From: Bradyrhizobium sp. G127
GTDB lineage: Bacteria; Pseudomonadota; Alphaproteobacteria; Rhizobiales; Xanthobacteraceae
Length of the DNA: 64,000 bases
Direction: 5' to 3'
Assembly (NCBI RefSeq): GCF_021502575.1
Contig: NZ_JAKFGN010000001.1
Span: 1,488,001 to 1,552,000, forward strand
Program-made: the position numbers and the translations under genes
Notes under the pieces: generated by a model
The model's input: only the letters and a program-made list of their open reading frames with translations
Database searches by the model: none
What the model was told of the DNA's origin: nothing
Part shown: positions 38,286-51,638 of the stretch, one piece after another
Numbering within the stretch: position 1 is the stretch's first letter
Layout: each line of letters opens with the position of its first letter

Positions 38286-39179
38286 ATGACATTCGAATTG
38301 CCCAAATTGTCCTATCCGGCCCGTATCGGCGGCTTCGCCCGTCATGCGCGTCTGGCATTCGGATTGATGATCCTGACCGTGCCGTTGAGCGGATGCGGCG
38401 GCGGCGCGCTGTGGGACAAGTTCTTCGCCAAGGAAGAAACCTTCGTCGATGAGCCCGCGGACAAGCTCTACAACGAGGGCTTGTACCTGATGAACAAAAA
38501 GGGCGATCGCAAGTCTGCGATGAAGAAGTTCGAGGAGGTCGATCGCCAGCACCCGTATTCCGAATGGGCGCGGAAGTCGCTGCTGATGTCCGCCTATGCG
38601 GCCTACGAGGGCGGCGACTATGACGAGTGCATCTCTTCCGCCAACCGTTACGTCGCGCTCCATCCCGGCAGCCCGGACGCCGCTTATGCGCAGTATCTGA
38701 TCGCGGCCTCCAACTTCGACCAGATTCCGGACGTCTCGCGCGATCAGGGCCGCACCGAGAAGGCCATCGCCGCGCTGGAAGAGGTGATCCGCAAATATCC
38801 GACCTCGGAATACGCCAACAGCGCCAAAAAGAAGATCGAGGCCGCCCGCGACCAGCTCGCCGGCAAGGAAATGACGGTTGGCCGCTACTACATGGAAAAG
38901 AAGGACTACACCGCCGCCATCAACCGCTTCAAAGTGGTGGTGACGCAGTACCAGACCACGCGGCATGTCGAAGAGGCGCTGGCGCGTTTGACCGAGGCCT
39001 ACATGGCCATCGGCATTGTCGGCGAGGCGCAGACCGCCGCCGCTGTGCTTGGCCACAATTTTCCTGACAGCCGCTGGTACAAAGACGCGTACAATCTTGT
39101 AAAGTCGGGCGGAGTCGAGCCGACCGCCAACAAGGATTCCTGGATGACCCGGGCGTTCAAGAAGGTCGGCCTCGGCTAA
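38286..39179 (+). CDS. bamD: Outer membrane assembly lipoprotein BamD (ComL)
   Basis: A 297-residue lipoprotein. The N-terminal signal ends in the lipobox LSGC with Cys37. The mature part is made of TPR-like helical repeats (YNEGLYLMNKKGDRKSAMKK, FEEVDRQHPYSEWARKSLL, and so on), as in BamD, which joins BamA in inserting beta-barrel proteins into the outer membrane. The start at 38286 places the signal peptide correctly; an in-frame extension upstream is unsupported. recN follows after 25 nt. Confidence 0.93.
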   Translation: MTFELPKLSYPARIGGFARHARLAFGLMILTVPLSGCGGGALWDKFFAKEETFVDEPADKLYNEGLYLMNKKGDRKSAMKKFEEVDRQHPYSEWARKSLLMSAYAAYEGGDYDECISSANRYVALHPGSPDAAYAQYLIAASNFDQIPDVSRDQGRTEKAIAALEEVIRKYPTSEYANSAKKKIEAARDQLAGKEMTVGRYYMEKKDYTAAINRFKVVVTQYQTTRHVEEALARLTEAYMAIGIVGEAQTAAAVLGHNFPDSRWYKDAYNLVKSGGVEPTANKDSWMTRAFKKVGLG

Positions 39180-39204
39180 CCTCACGCCTCAGGACTAATC
39201 CCGC

Positions 39205-40875
39205 ATGCTGGCCCGGCTTTCGATCCGTGACATCGTCCTGATCGAGCGGCTCGACATCGATTTTCTCAAAGGTCTTGCTGTCCTCACCGGCGAAACCGGC
39301 GCGGGCAAATCCATTCTGCTTGATGCGTTTGCGCTGGCGCTCGGCGGGCGCGGCGACGCCAGTCTCGTGCGCCACGGCGCGGAGCAGGGGCAGGTGACGG
39401 CCGTGTTCGAGGTTCCGAAGAAGCATCCCGCCAACGTCATCCTGCGCGACAACGGATTCGAGGATTCCGGCGAGATGATCCTGCGCCGGGTGCAATTCGC
39501 CGACGGGCGCACCCGCGCCTTCCTCAACGACCAGACCATCAGCGTGCAGACGCTGAAAGCGATCGGCACCACGCTGGTGGAAATCCATGGCCAGCATGAC
39601 GAGCGCGCGCTGGTGGACACCGCGACGCACCGGCGGCTGCTCGATGCCTTCGCCGCGCTCGAAAAGGATGTCGGCGCGGTCGAGGCGCTGTGGGAGGCGC
39701 GCCGCACCGCGCGCGCCGCGCTGGACGAGCATCGCGCCGGCATGGAGCGCGCCGCGCGCGAGGCGGATTACCTGCGCCATGCCTCCGAGGAACTGAAGAA
39801 ACTCAATCCGCAGGACGGCGAGGAGACCTCGTTGGCGGAGCGCCGCAGCGTGATGATGCAGGGCGAGAAGGTCGCCGAGGATTTGCGCGAGGCGCTGGCG
39901 GCGGTGGTCGGGCCGAACTCGCCGATCTCCACCCTTGCGGCCGCGGTGCGTCGGCTGGAGCGCCGCGCGAGCACGGCGCCCGCGCTGATCGAACCGGCGG
40001 TGAAGGCGATGGACGCCGCGATCAACGCGATGGAAGAGGCCGATCAGCATCTGAATGCTGCGCTTGTCGCCGCCGACTTCGATCCGCGCGAACTCGAGCG
40101 CATCGAGGAGCGGCTGTTCGCGCTGCGGGCGGCGGCGCGGAAATACTCGACGCCGGTGGACGGGCTGGCGGCGCTGGCACAGCGCTACGCTTCGGACGTT
40201 GCGCTGATCGATGCCGGCGCAGACCGGCTGAAGGTGCTGGAGAAGGACGTCGCTGCCGCCGACAAGGCCTATGACGCCGCCGCGCAAAAGCTCTCTGCCG
40301 CGCGCAACAAGGCCGCCGAGAAGCTCAACAAGGCGGTCAACGCCGAGCTTGCGCCACTTAAGCTGGAGCGCGCGAAGTTTTCCACGCAGATTGAATCCGA
40401 TCCGGCGTCGCCGGGACCGCAGGGCTTCGACAGGGTCGAGTTCTGGGTGCAGACCAATCCCGGCACTCGGCCCGGCCCGCTGATGAAGGTGGCGTCCGGC
40501 GGTGAATTGTCGCGCTTCCTGCTGGCGCTGAAGGTGGTGCTGTCGGATCGCGGGTCCGCACCAACGCTGGTGTTCGATGAAATCGACACCGGCGTGGGCG
40601 GCGCGGTGGCCGACGCTATCGGCGCGCGGCTGGCGCGGCTCGCCGAGAAGGTTCAGGTCATGGCCGTGACCCATGCACCACAGGTCGCGGCGCGCGCGGA
40701 TCAGCATCTCCTGATTTCCAAGGATGCGCTCGACAAGGGCAAGCGCGTCGCGACGCGGGTGGCGACGCTGGCCAAGGATCACCGCCGCGAGGAAATCGCG
40801 CGGATGCTGGCTGGCGCGGAGATCACCGCCGAGGCGCGGGCCGCGGCGGAACGGCTGCTCAAGGCGGCCGGATAA
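39205..40875 (+). CDS. recN: DNA repair protein RecN
   Basis: A 556-residue SMC-like ATPase that acts early in double-strand break repair. The Walker A loop is GETGAGKS at 29-36. Long coiled-coil arms fill the middle (about 150-370, very Ala/Glu/Arg-rich). The C-terminal head has VASGGELSRFLLALKVVL and LVFDEIDTGVGG (Walker B), then VMAVTHAPQVAARAD. Length is normal. No SOS box was identified in the 25-nt gap behind bamD, so it may share the bamD transcript. Confidence 0.95.
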   Translation: MLARLSIRDIVLIERLDIDFLKGLAVLTGETGAGKSILLDAFALALGGRGDASLVRHGAEQGQVTAVFEVPKKHPANVILRDNGFEDSGEMILRRVQFADGRTRAFLNDQTISVQTLKAIGTTLVEIHGQHDERALVDTATHRRLLDAFAALEKDVGAVEALWEARRTARAALDEHRAGMERAAREADYLRHASEELKKLNPQDGEETSLAERRSVMMQGEKVAEDLREALAAVVGPNSPISTLAAAVRRLERRASTAPALIEPAVKAMDAAINAMEEADQHLNAALVAADFDPRELERIEERLFALRAAARKYSTPVDGLAALAQRYASDVALIDAGADRLKVLEKDVAAADKAYDAAAQKLSAARNKAAEKLNKAVNAELAPLKLERAKFSTQIESDPASPGPQGFDRVEFWVQTNPGTRPGPLMKVASGGELSRFLLALKVVLSDRGSAPTLVFDEIDTGVGGAVADAIGARLARLAEKVQVMAVTHAPQVAARADQHLLISKDALDKGKRVATRVATLAKDHRREEIARMLAGAEITAEARAAAERLLKAAG

Positions 40876-44962
<4,087 letters not shown>

Positions 44963-45175
44963 CGGTCGACCTTAAGAGACATGGAGAATGGCGGCAATCT
45001 GCACCCCGGACCCGGATCTACGTCAAAGGTGAATGGCACGATCCGTGCTTAGTAGAAACTGCCTACAGGGAAGGCTGTTCGGGGAACCATTTGATACCAA
45101 CAACGCTTGAAGTAGATGGGCCTCGCGGAAATGCGGAGGGGTGTGTTTTTCAACTCAGCGGAGAGGGGATAGGGC

Positions 45176-45379
45176 ATGCCAGCTTTTATGTTTGAGAAAA
45201 TTTCGCCGCCGGGGCAGGGGAGCGTTCCTGCGGTCACGATCAAGGAGCCACGGGGCGTCATCGTCCAGATGCTCGACCGCCTGACAGAAAACCGGTTGCA
45301 GCGCGAGGCGCGCCGGGCGCGGTTCGAAGCGGGCTTTACCGAAGCTGACGTCACACCCCACCGGACGCGACGGGAATAA
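45176..45379 (+). CDS. Conserved-looking small protein of unknown function
   Basis: A 67-residue basic protein beginning MPAFMFEKISPP and ending PHRTRRE. It has no signal peptide, membrane helix or recognised domain; the middle (GVIVQMLDRLTENRLQREAR) is probably helical. GGAGAGG at 45160-45166 gives a good ribosome site about 9 nt before the ATG. From memory, short proteins with the same opening exist in related genomes. The gene stands alone between the divergent aminopeptidase and the convergent prmA, with a repeat directly after it. Confidence 0.55.
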   Translation: MPAFMFEKISPPGQGSVPAVTIKEPRGVIVQMLDRLTENRLQREARRARFEAGFTEADVTPHRTRRE

Positions 45380-45410
45380 ATCTTTCCCTTACCCGATGAA
45401 CTGAGATCCG

Positions 45411-45508
45411 CCGTCACCCTGAGGCCATAGCGAAGCGCAGGCCTCAAAGGGTGACGGCGTTGTTTTTTGGTCATCCTTCGAAGCCGCGAGAGCGAGGACT
45501 CCGGATGA
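45411..45508. repeat. Two-part hairpin repeat between the small gene and prmA
   Basis: CCGTCACCCTGAGGCC (45411-45426) pairs with GGCCTCAAAGGGTGACGG (45440-45457) with a 2-nt bulge. A second unit begins TCATCC (45471-45476) and ends GGATGA (45503-45508). The wording resembles repeats widely dispersed in Bradyrhizobium-type genomes. A T-run (TTGTTTTTTGG) between the units suggests terminator activity on the + strand. Confidence 0.65.
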
Positions 45509-45512
45509 AGCC

Positions 45513-46406
45513 TCAGCGCCGCTGCATCAGCAGGCTGCTCCAGCCTTCGATCTGAATTCGCTTGATCAGTCTAAGCCCTGCGCCCCGATAGGCGGCGACC
45601 ACGCTGTTGGCCTGATGCGGCAGTAATCCCGACAGAATGACAAAGCCGCCGGGGGCCAGATGCGCCGCCAGTTGCGGCGCCAGTTTCCGCAGCGGGTTGG
45701 CGAGGATATTTGCTAGCACCAGTCCAAACGGCCCGTGGACCGCAAAATGCGGCGATTGAAAACCGGTGGCGTGAACAACGTTCACCAGATTGCCGACGCC
45801 GTTGAGCTTTGCATTCTCGCGCCCCACCAGCACGGATTTCGGATCGATATCGCTGGCCAGGACCGGACGCCGCAACGTTCTTGCGGCGGCGATCGCCAGC
45901 ACCCCGGTGCCGGAGCCGAGATCGAGCACGCGCCTGGGTGTGCGCCGATTCAGGACCATATCGAGCAACAGGAGGCAGCCGCGCGTGGTGCCGTGATGGC
46001 CGGTTCCGAACGCCAGCGCGGCTTCGATCTCGATTCCGATCTTGTTCGGCGGGACTCGCTCGCGGTCGTGGCTGCCATGGACGACATAGCGCCCGGCACT
46101 CACCGGCACCAAGTCGGCGAGACTGGCCTTCACCCAGTCCTTGGTTTCGACCGTGCTGAACACGATGGACTTCGCGGCGGCGTCGCCTGCCGTTTCCGTC
46201 ACCAGCGCATGGATGACGTCGCGGTCCGGCGGTTCGGCAAAATGCATGGTGATGTCCCAGCGGCCGCCCGGCCCCTCAAAGGCGGCGATGGCCAGATCGT
46301 GGCTCGGGTAGCTCTCCGTAATGATATCCACAACACGACTTGCGACGTGTTCGTCACCGATGGCGAAAGTGGCCTGCGTTGCGGCGGGGGTGGGCTGTGA
46401 GGTCAC
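45513..46406 (-). CDS. prmA: Ribosomal protein L11 methyltransferase PrmA-like
   Basis: About 297 residues. The C-terminal half is a class I SAM methyltransferase: VLDLGSGTGVLAIAA is the SAM loop, and LVLANILANPL is the substrate-proximal motif. The N-terminal part (FAIGDEHVASRVVDIITE) corresponds to the L11-recognition domain. PrmA trimethylates ribosomal protein L11. The start is uncertain: GTG at 46406 gives the usual short lead before TQATFAIG, while TTG at 46448 would add 14 residues and reach into a cluster of DnaA-box-like sequences. Confidence 0.88.
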   Translation of the reverse strand: MTSQPTPAATQATFAIGDEHVASRVVDIITESYPSHDLAIAAFEGPGGRWDITMHFAEPPDRDVIHALVTETAGDAAAKSIVFSTVETKDWVKASLADLVPVSAGRYVVHGSHDRERVPPNKIGIEIEAALAFGTGHHGTTRGCLLLLDMVLNRRTPRRVLDLGSGTGVLAIAAARTLRRPVLASDIDPKSVLVGRENAKLNGVGNLVNVVHATGFQSPHFAVHGPFGLVLANILANPLRKLAPQLAAHLAPGGFVILSGLLPHQANSVVAAYRGAGLRLIKRIQIEGWSSLLMQRR

Positions 46407-46448
46407 GGTGGTGTCCAACTCGCTGAAATCACTGACTGCATCGCCCAA

Positions 46449-46581
46449 TTTCCCACAGCTTGTCCACAGTTCGCGGGCGGAACATACCCGAGTTTTTCAC
46501 AACTTCTTAACTGTGGTTTTCCACACCTTGGTGAAACTTTAAGGGGCGGAATTCCACAGCTTATTCACAGAGTTATCCACA
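46449..46581 (+). promoter_or_regulatory. Cluster of DnaA-box-like 9-mers upstream of prmA
   Basis: All on the + strand. TTATCCACA (46573-46581) is the exact consensus, and TTATTCACA (46561-46569) fits TTATNCACA. Single-mismatch forms are TTGTCCACA (46460-46468), TTTTTCACA (46493-46501) and TTTTCCACA (46517-46525). Weaker matches are TTTCCCACA (46449-46457) and AATTCCACA (46550-46558). The intervening DNA is AT-rich against the local background. It may be a DnaA-controlled promoter, a DnaA-titrating site or an origin; reading alone does not decide. Confidence 0.6.
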
Positions 46582-46607
46582 GTTTTTCAACAGGTGTTGG
46601 CGGCGCT

Positions 46608-48209
46608 TCAAGTGAATAATCCGCGGTAGTCCTTGAGGATAACTTGCGCCGCATTGTGCCCCGGCGCACCCGTGACCCCGCCGCCGGGATGGGCGCCGGA
46701 GCCGCAGTGGTAGAGCCCCTTCAATGGGCCGCGATAGCCGGCATGGCCCAACATCGGTCGCGCGGAAAACAACTGGTTCAGCGACAGCGCGCCGTGGAAG
46801 ATGTCGCCTCCAAGCAGGCCGAAATCGCGTTCCAGGTCGAGCGGCGACAGCACCTGCCGCGCAATAATGCTGGCGGCAAATCCCGGGGCGTAGCGATTCA
46901 CGGTCGCGATCATCAGATCGGCGACCTCCTCGCGATGGTCCTCCCATGACCGGCCGTCGGGCAATTGGGGTGCGACGTGCTGGCAGAACAGACTGGCCAC
47001 ATGCATGCCGGATGGTGTGAGCGAGTCGTCCAGCGTGGACGGGATCAGGACCTCGATCACCGGCTCCCGACTCCAGCCGTGTTGCCGGGCATCGAGCCAG
47101 GCGCGATCCATGTAGCCCAGACTGGGCGCGAGGATGATGCCGGCGGTGAGATGGTCGCCCGGCCCCGGGAGGGCCTTGAACGATGGCAGCGCCGACAAGG
47201 CGACGTTCATGCGGAAAGTGCCGGAGCCGTTGCGCCAGTTCGTGATGCGGTCAAGGAACGGCTTCGGCAGCGCATCGGCCGGGACCAGCCGGGTATAAAG
47301 CAGCTTCGGATTGACGCTGGAGGCGACATAGCCGGCGCGGATCGTCTCCCCATTGTCGAGGATGACACCCACGGCGCGGTCGCGTTCGACGATCACCTCG
47401 CGGACGCCGTTGTTGGTCTCGATCTCCGCGCCCGCCGCGCGGGCCGCCGCCGCCATCGCCTGGGTGATCGCGCCCATGCCGCCGATGGCGTGGCCCCACA
47501 GGCCCTTGCGGCCGTTCACCTCGCCGAAGGCGTGGTGCAGCATGACGTAGGCCGAGCCGGCAGCGTAGGGGCTGGCATAGTTGCCGACAATGGCGTCGAA
47601 GCCGAACAGCGCCTTGACCAGATCGCTTTCGAAGCGGTCCTCGAGCATGTCACCTGCCGAGCGGGTGAACAGGTCGAGCAGCATGCGCTGGTTCTCGAGC
47701 GAGAGGCCGCGCAGGACGTTGGCGGTGCCGAGCGCATTGAACGCTTCCCGGATCGCACGGACGCCGAAACCCTCGACCACATCGGGGGGGGCGCGCAGCA
47801 CGAAAGCTCGCAGCATGTCGGCGATGGTTTCCAGTTCGCGGTTGAAATCGTCGATCCGCAGCGCGTCGCGTTCGCTGAATTTCGCGACCGACTGATGGGT
47901 ACGGCCTTCGCCGGTCAGTAAATAGCGTCCGTCCGGTGCAGGCAGGAAGTTCTGCGCGCGGCGCTCGACGACCCGCAGCCCATGGCGATGGAGGCTCAGA
48001 TCCGCGATGACCTTCGGATTGAGCAGGCTCACCGTGTAGGCGGCTACCGAATTACGGAAGCCGGGATGAAATTCTTCCGTCACGGCTGCGCCGCCGACCA
48101 CCTTCCGGCGATCGACCACCTTCACGCGCAAACCGCCCATTGCGAGATAGGCCGCACAGGTCAAGCCATTATGGCCAGCGCCGATGATGAGTGCATCGTA
48201 ATCGGACAT
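46608..48209 (-). CDS. FAD/NAD(P)-dependent oxidoreductase (phytoene desaturase/PYROXD2-like)
   Basis: A 533-residue flavoprotein. The N-terminal dinucleotide-binding motif is ALIIGAGHNGLTCAAYLA (from residue 5) followed by VVGGAAVTEE. The C-terminal GSGAHPGGGVTGAPGHNAA is the second FAD-binding motif typical of the CrtI/PYROXD2-like amine oxidase-fold group. No carotenoid genes lie nearby, so carotenoid desaturation is unlikely and the substrate is unknown. The ATG at 48209 is used; an in-frame TTG two codons earlier is the only other close start. Its end faces the DnaA-box-like cluster. Confidence 0.85.
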   Translation of the reverse strand: MSDYDALIIGAGHNGLTCAAYLAMGGLRVKVVDRRKVVGGAAVTEEFHPGFRNSVAAYTVSLLNPKVIADLSLHRHGLRVVERRAQNFLPAPDGRYLLTGEGRTHQSVAKFSERDALRIDDFNRELETIADMLRAFVLRAPPDVVEGFGVRAIREAFNALGTANVLRGLSLENQRMLLDLFTRSAGDMLEDRFESDLVKALFGFDAIVGNYASPYAAGSAYVMLHHAFGEVNGRKGLWGHAIGGMGAITQAMAAAARAAGAEIETNNGVREVIVERDRAVGVILDNGETIRAGYVASSVNPKLLYTRLVPADALPKPFLDRITNWRNGSGTFRMNVALSALPSFKALPGPGDHLTAGIILAPSLGYMDRAWLDARQHGWSREPVIEVLIPSTLDDSLTPSGMHVASLFCQHVAPQLPDGRSWEDHREEVADLMIATVNRYAPGFAASIIARQVLSPLDLERDFGLLGGDIFHGALSLNQLFSARPMLGHAGYRGPLKGLYHCGSGAHPGGGVTGAPGHNAAQVILKDYRGLFT

Positions 48210-48345
48210 GGCCAAGTCATAATGGTGAGAGGCGTCACGTGCGAGTGATTTCTGTCACGCGCATGTTATTGCTCCCCGTGTTTGGCTATGCTCCACTCCA
48301 CTCCCACCGCGCCCGGTGATTTGCCGGGATCATGCCGGAGCCTTC

Positions 48346-50622
48346 ATGACTTCAGTGCCGTCCGAAACCGCGAGCCAGTCCGCCGGCGCGTGGAACAAAC
48401 TCGTTCTAGTGGTTTATACCGCCGCGATTTTTACCAGCGCCCTGCTGCTGTTTTCGGTGCAGCCGCTGTTCACGAAAATGGTGCTGCCCCGGCTCGGCGG
48501 CTCGCCCGCGGTATGGTCGGTGGCGATGGTGTTCTTCCAGTCGCTGCTGCTCGGCGGTTACGCCTACGCGCATTATCTTATGACGCTGAAAAGCCGCGTC
48601 GCTCCGATCGCGATTCATCTCGTCCTGTTGGTGGTGGCGCTGTTCACCCTGCCGCTGTCGATTGCGAGCGGGTGGGGCGAGCCGCCGGCGAGCGGCTACG
48701 CGTTCTGGTTGCTGGGCCTGTTCGCCGTTTCGATCGGGTTGCCGTTCTTCGCACTGGCCGCCAACAATCCGATGTTGCAAGCCTGGTTCGTCCGCACCGG
48801 GCATCCTGACGGTCCCGATCCCTATTTCCTCTATGCCTCGTCGAACATCGGCAGTTTCCTTGCGCTGCTGTCCTATCCGGTGCTGCTGGAGCCGATGTTC
48901 ACGCTGCGGACCCAGAACCTGATCTGGACCGGTGGTTACGCACTGCTGATCGTGTTGATCGCGGCGTGCGGCGTCATGCTGCTGCGCTCGAAGCCGATGA
49001 CGGAGGCTGCCATCAGCGCAAGCGACGGCGACGCGCCGGCCCCAACATGGACGGCGCGGCTCCGCTGGATATTCCTCGCTGCTGTGCCGTCTGGCCTGCT
49101 GATCGCAGTGACCGCGCATATCTCGACCGACGTCGCGGCAGCGCCGCTGCTGTGGGTGCTGCCGCTGTCGCTTTACCTGTTGACATGGGTCCTGGTGTTC
49201 CAGTCGCGGCCGCTGCTGCCGCACAAGTGGATGCTCATGGCGCAACCGGTCGCCATTGGCGGCGTTATGGTTCTGCTTGCGGTCGGCGGCGAGCAGGATC
49301 TGTTCCTCACCCTCGGCGGTCATCAGATATGCTTCTTCATTATCGCAATGGCGTGTCATGGTGAACTCGCCCGCACGCGCCCGGCCGCGAGTTATCTCAC
49401 TGGATTCTATGTTGCGCTGTCATTCGGCGGCATGGTCGGTGGATTGTTCGCCGGGTTGATTGCGCCCTACACGTTCTCCTGGATAGCGGAATACCCGATT
49501 CTGCTGGCGTTGGCGGCACTGTGCCGGCCTGCTGGAACAACGGGTATGCGCGGCGCTCTCGCGCTCTGGGTTCTCGTGGTGATTGCTGCTGTAGTTCTCA
49601 TCGCCATCGCGTTCGGAAGTGGATCAACCACAGAGCTGATCGAAACCAACCGGTTATTGGTTGCCAAGGTTTTCGCCGTTGTGTTGATGGTCCTTGGAGT
49701 GCTGTGGAAGATCGATCGCTGGAAACTCGCAACACTCGTGGCGCTGGGACTCGTCCTGATTCGCGTCTATCCCGCCGACGACGGCCGCGTGGAAACGGTG
49801 CGCAGTTTCTTCGGTGTGCACAAGATCGTGGTGACGTCAAACGGTCAGTATCACGTGCTGATGCACGGAACGACGATCCACGGCGCCGAGAAATTTCTCA
49901 ACGATGATGGCACGCGGGTGAAAGGCCGGCCCGAAGCGATCACCTACTATCACACGGATGGCGGCATCGGTCGCGCCATCGCCGCAATCCGCGAACGCAA
50001 GCGAGGTCCGATCCGCGTCGCGGTGATTGGTCTGGGTGCGGGAACGCTCACCTGTCAGTCACAGCCCGGCGAAGACTGGAAATTCTTCGAGATCGATCAG
50101 ACCATGGTCGATACCGCGCGCGATCCGAAGTATTTCTCCTTCGTCAGCGCGTGCGAGCCCAATCTGAAGCCGGTGATCGGGGACGCGCGTCTGACGTTCG
50201 CGAGGGAACAGGACGGCATCTACGATCTCATCATTGTCGATGCGTATTCGTCCGATGCGATTCCGATTCATCTGGCGACCGAGGAGGCAATGGCGATCTA
50301 CAAGGCCAAGCTCGCCCCGCAGGGCGCGGTGGTAATGCACGTTTCCAACCGTCATCTCGAACTGGCGAGCGTCGTCGTCGGCATCGCCGAAGAGAACGAC
50401 CTCAAGAGTTGGGTCTACAATGAGGATTCCGGACGCGACAACGAATACATCTTCACCACGGAAGTTGTGATATCAGCACGGGAGGAGGCCGACGTCGGCG
50501 AGATCGCATCTGACAACAAGTGGGCGTTGACGGAAGCCACCGAAGGTCAGCGGGTCTGGACTGACGACTATTCCAACGTGCTTGGCGCGGTCTGGCGGCG
50601 GCTCAGGACTCCGGACGAGTAG
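48346..50622 (+). CDS. Membrane protein fused to a spermidine synthase-like domain
   Basis: A 758-residue two-part protein. Residues about 20-480 contain roughly 12 or more hydrophobic helices resembling an MFS-like membrane module. The C-terminal part (about 495-750) is a spermidine synthase-type Rossmann fold with IRVAVIGLGAGTLTCQS, FFEIDQTMVDTARDP and DLIIVDAYSSDAIPIHL. Such fusions are common in proteobacteria and their reaction is unproven. No decarboxylase gene for making decarboxylated SAM is nearby. The ATG at 48346, with GGAG 5 nt before it, is preferred to an upstream GTG. Confidence 0.85.
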   Translation: MTSVPSETASQSAGAWNKLVLVVYTAAIFTSALLLFSVQPLFTKMVLPRLGGSPAVWSVAMVFFQSLLLGGYAYAHYLMTLKSRVAPIAIHLVLLVVALFTLPLSIASGWGEPPASGYAFWLLGLFAVSIGLPFFALAANNPMLQAWFVRTGHPDGPDPYFLYASSNIGSFLALLSYPVLLEPMFTLRTQNLIWTGGYALLIVLIAACGVMLLRSKPMTEAAISASDGDAPAPTWTARLRWIFLAAVPSGLLIAVTAHISTDVAAAPLLWVLPLSLYLLTWVLVFQSRPLLPHKWMLMAQPVAIGGVMVLLAVGGEQDLFLTLGGHQICFFIIAMACHGELARTRPAASYLTGFYVALSFGGMVGGLFAGLIAPYTFSWIAEYPILLALAALCRPAGTTGMRGALALWVLVVIAAVVLIAIAFGSGSTTELIETNRLLVAKVFAVVLMVLGVLWKIDRWKLATLVALGLVLIRVYPADDGRVETVRSFFGVHKIVVTSNGQYHVLMHGTTIHGAEKFLNDDGTRVKGRPEAITYYHTDGGIGRAIAAIRERKRGPIRVAVIGLGAGTLTCQSQPGEDWKFFEIDQTMVDTARDPKYFSFVSACEPNLKPVIGDARLTFAREQDGIYDLIIVDAYSSDAIPIHLATEEAMAIYKAKLAPQGAVVMHVSNRHLELASVVVGIAEENDLKSWVYNEDSGRDNEYIFTTEVVISAREEADVGEIASDNKWALTEATEGQRVWTDDYSNVLGAVWRRLRTPDE

Positions 50623-50639
50623 CGAGTTCGTCCGTTCAC

Positions 50640-51425
50640 TCAATCTGCGTAGTAATAATACCCGCCGCGAGGGTTGGCGTAGCGAGGCCGCTGATAGCGC
50701 GCGTCCTGCTCGTAAGAGCCGTCTTGCGCGTACCCTTGATAATATCCGCCCTGTGATTGATAGATGCGGCGCTGCATTGGGCCCGCGTCGCTGGGACCAT
50801 AGTAGGCCTGATCCTGCGGATAGGACGGATCGCGATACAAGCGATCAGGCGAAACCTGACGTGCGCGGGTGTTGGCGTTGATGTCTTCGCTGTACACGCC
50901 TTGCTGGCCTGGCGCGATCTGTACCGGCTGGCCCATGCCGTCGTTGCCGCGCGCGGTGGCGACATTGGTGCGGGTCCTGGGATTGCGCGCCAGCGCGACC
51001 TGCGACGATCCCGTCAGCGTGACCGTGGTGTTGAGCAGGCCCTCGGTCTTGACCAGATCCCACAGCTTCAGGGCATTGGCGCGCGACAGACGCACGCAGC
51101 CGTGGGAGGCCGGGCTGCCGAGACGGCTGACCGCGTCGGTGCCGTGAATGGCATGGCCCTGCTTGGTGAAGAAAATGGCATTCGGCATCGGCGCATCATC
51201 GAATTCCTTCGAGTAATGGTCCTCCTCCATGCGGAAGGTCTTGAAGCTGCCGTTAGGTGTTTCGTGCGAGGGATTGCCGCTGGAGACAGGCCACGTGTAG
51301 CGCGTGGCGCCGTTCACCGCGACCGTCATCTGCTGGGTGTTCTTGTCGACCAGAATAGAAACGGCGGCCTGCGCGCTGCCTGTCAGCAGCAACAGCCCGG
51401 TAACCGAAATCAGGATCGCACGCAT
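50640..51425 (-). CDS. L,D-transpeptidase (YkuD domain) with Tyr/Gln-rich tail
   Basis: A 261-residue secreted enzyme. The signal peptide spans residues 1-20 (to SAQA). The YkuD domain (about 21-145) carries His94 in HAIHG and the catalytic Cys110 in SHGCVRL. It should form 3-3 peptidoglycan cross-links or attach proteins to the wall. The tail beyond residue 165 is low complexity and unusually rich in Tyr, Gln, Pro and Arg, ending GGYYYYAD. The ATG at 51425 is placed at the signal peptide; the frame is open much further upstream but overlaps the neighbouring gene antisense. Confidence 0.9.
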   Translation of the reverse strand: MRAILISVTGLLLLTGSAQAAVSILVDKNTQQMTVAVNGATRYTWPVSSGNPSHETPNGSFKTFRMEEDHYSKEFDDAPMPNAIFFTKQGHAIHGTDAVSRLGSPASHGCVRLSRANALKLWDLVKTEGLLNTTVTLTGSSQVALARNPRTRTNVATARGNDGMGQPVQIAPGQQGVYSEDINANTRARQVSPDRLYRDPSYPQDQAYYGPSDAGPMQRRIYQSQGGYYQGYAQDGSYEQDARYQRPRYANPRGGYYYYAD

Positions 51426-51638
51426 TACTCGCCTCGTATCTGCCCCGCTCGAAACCCAATAAAGCATGGATAACGGCTTTTTTAACAGTGTCTTCGTCTT
51501 AAGGTTGACGGCGGCGGCCATACGGTTTCGTGAACGGTCTCTCCTTGCCGCAGGTTTTCGCCAAACTTGACGCAACCATTTCGTGCTGAGAGCGTTATGT
51601 AGCGGGTGCATATTGCGGCCCGTTTGGAGACTATCAAC

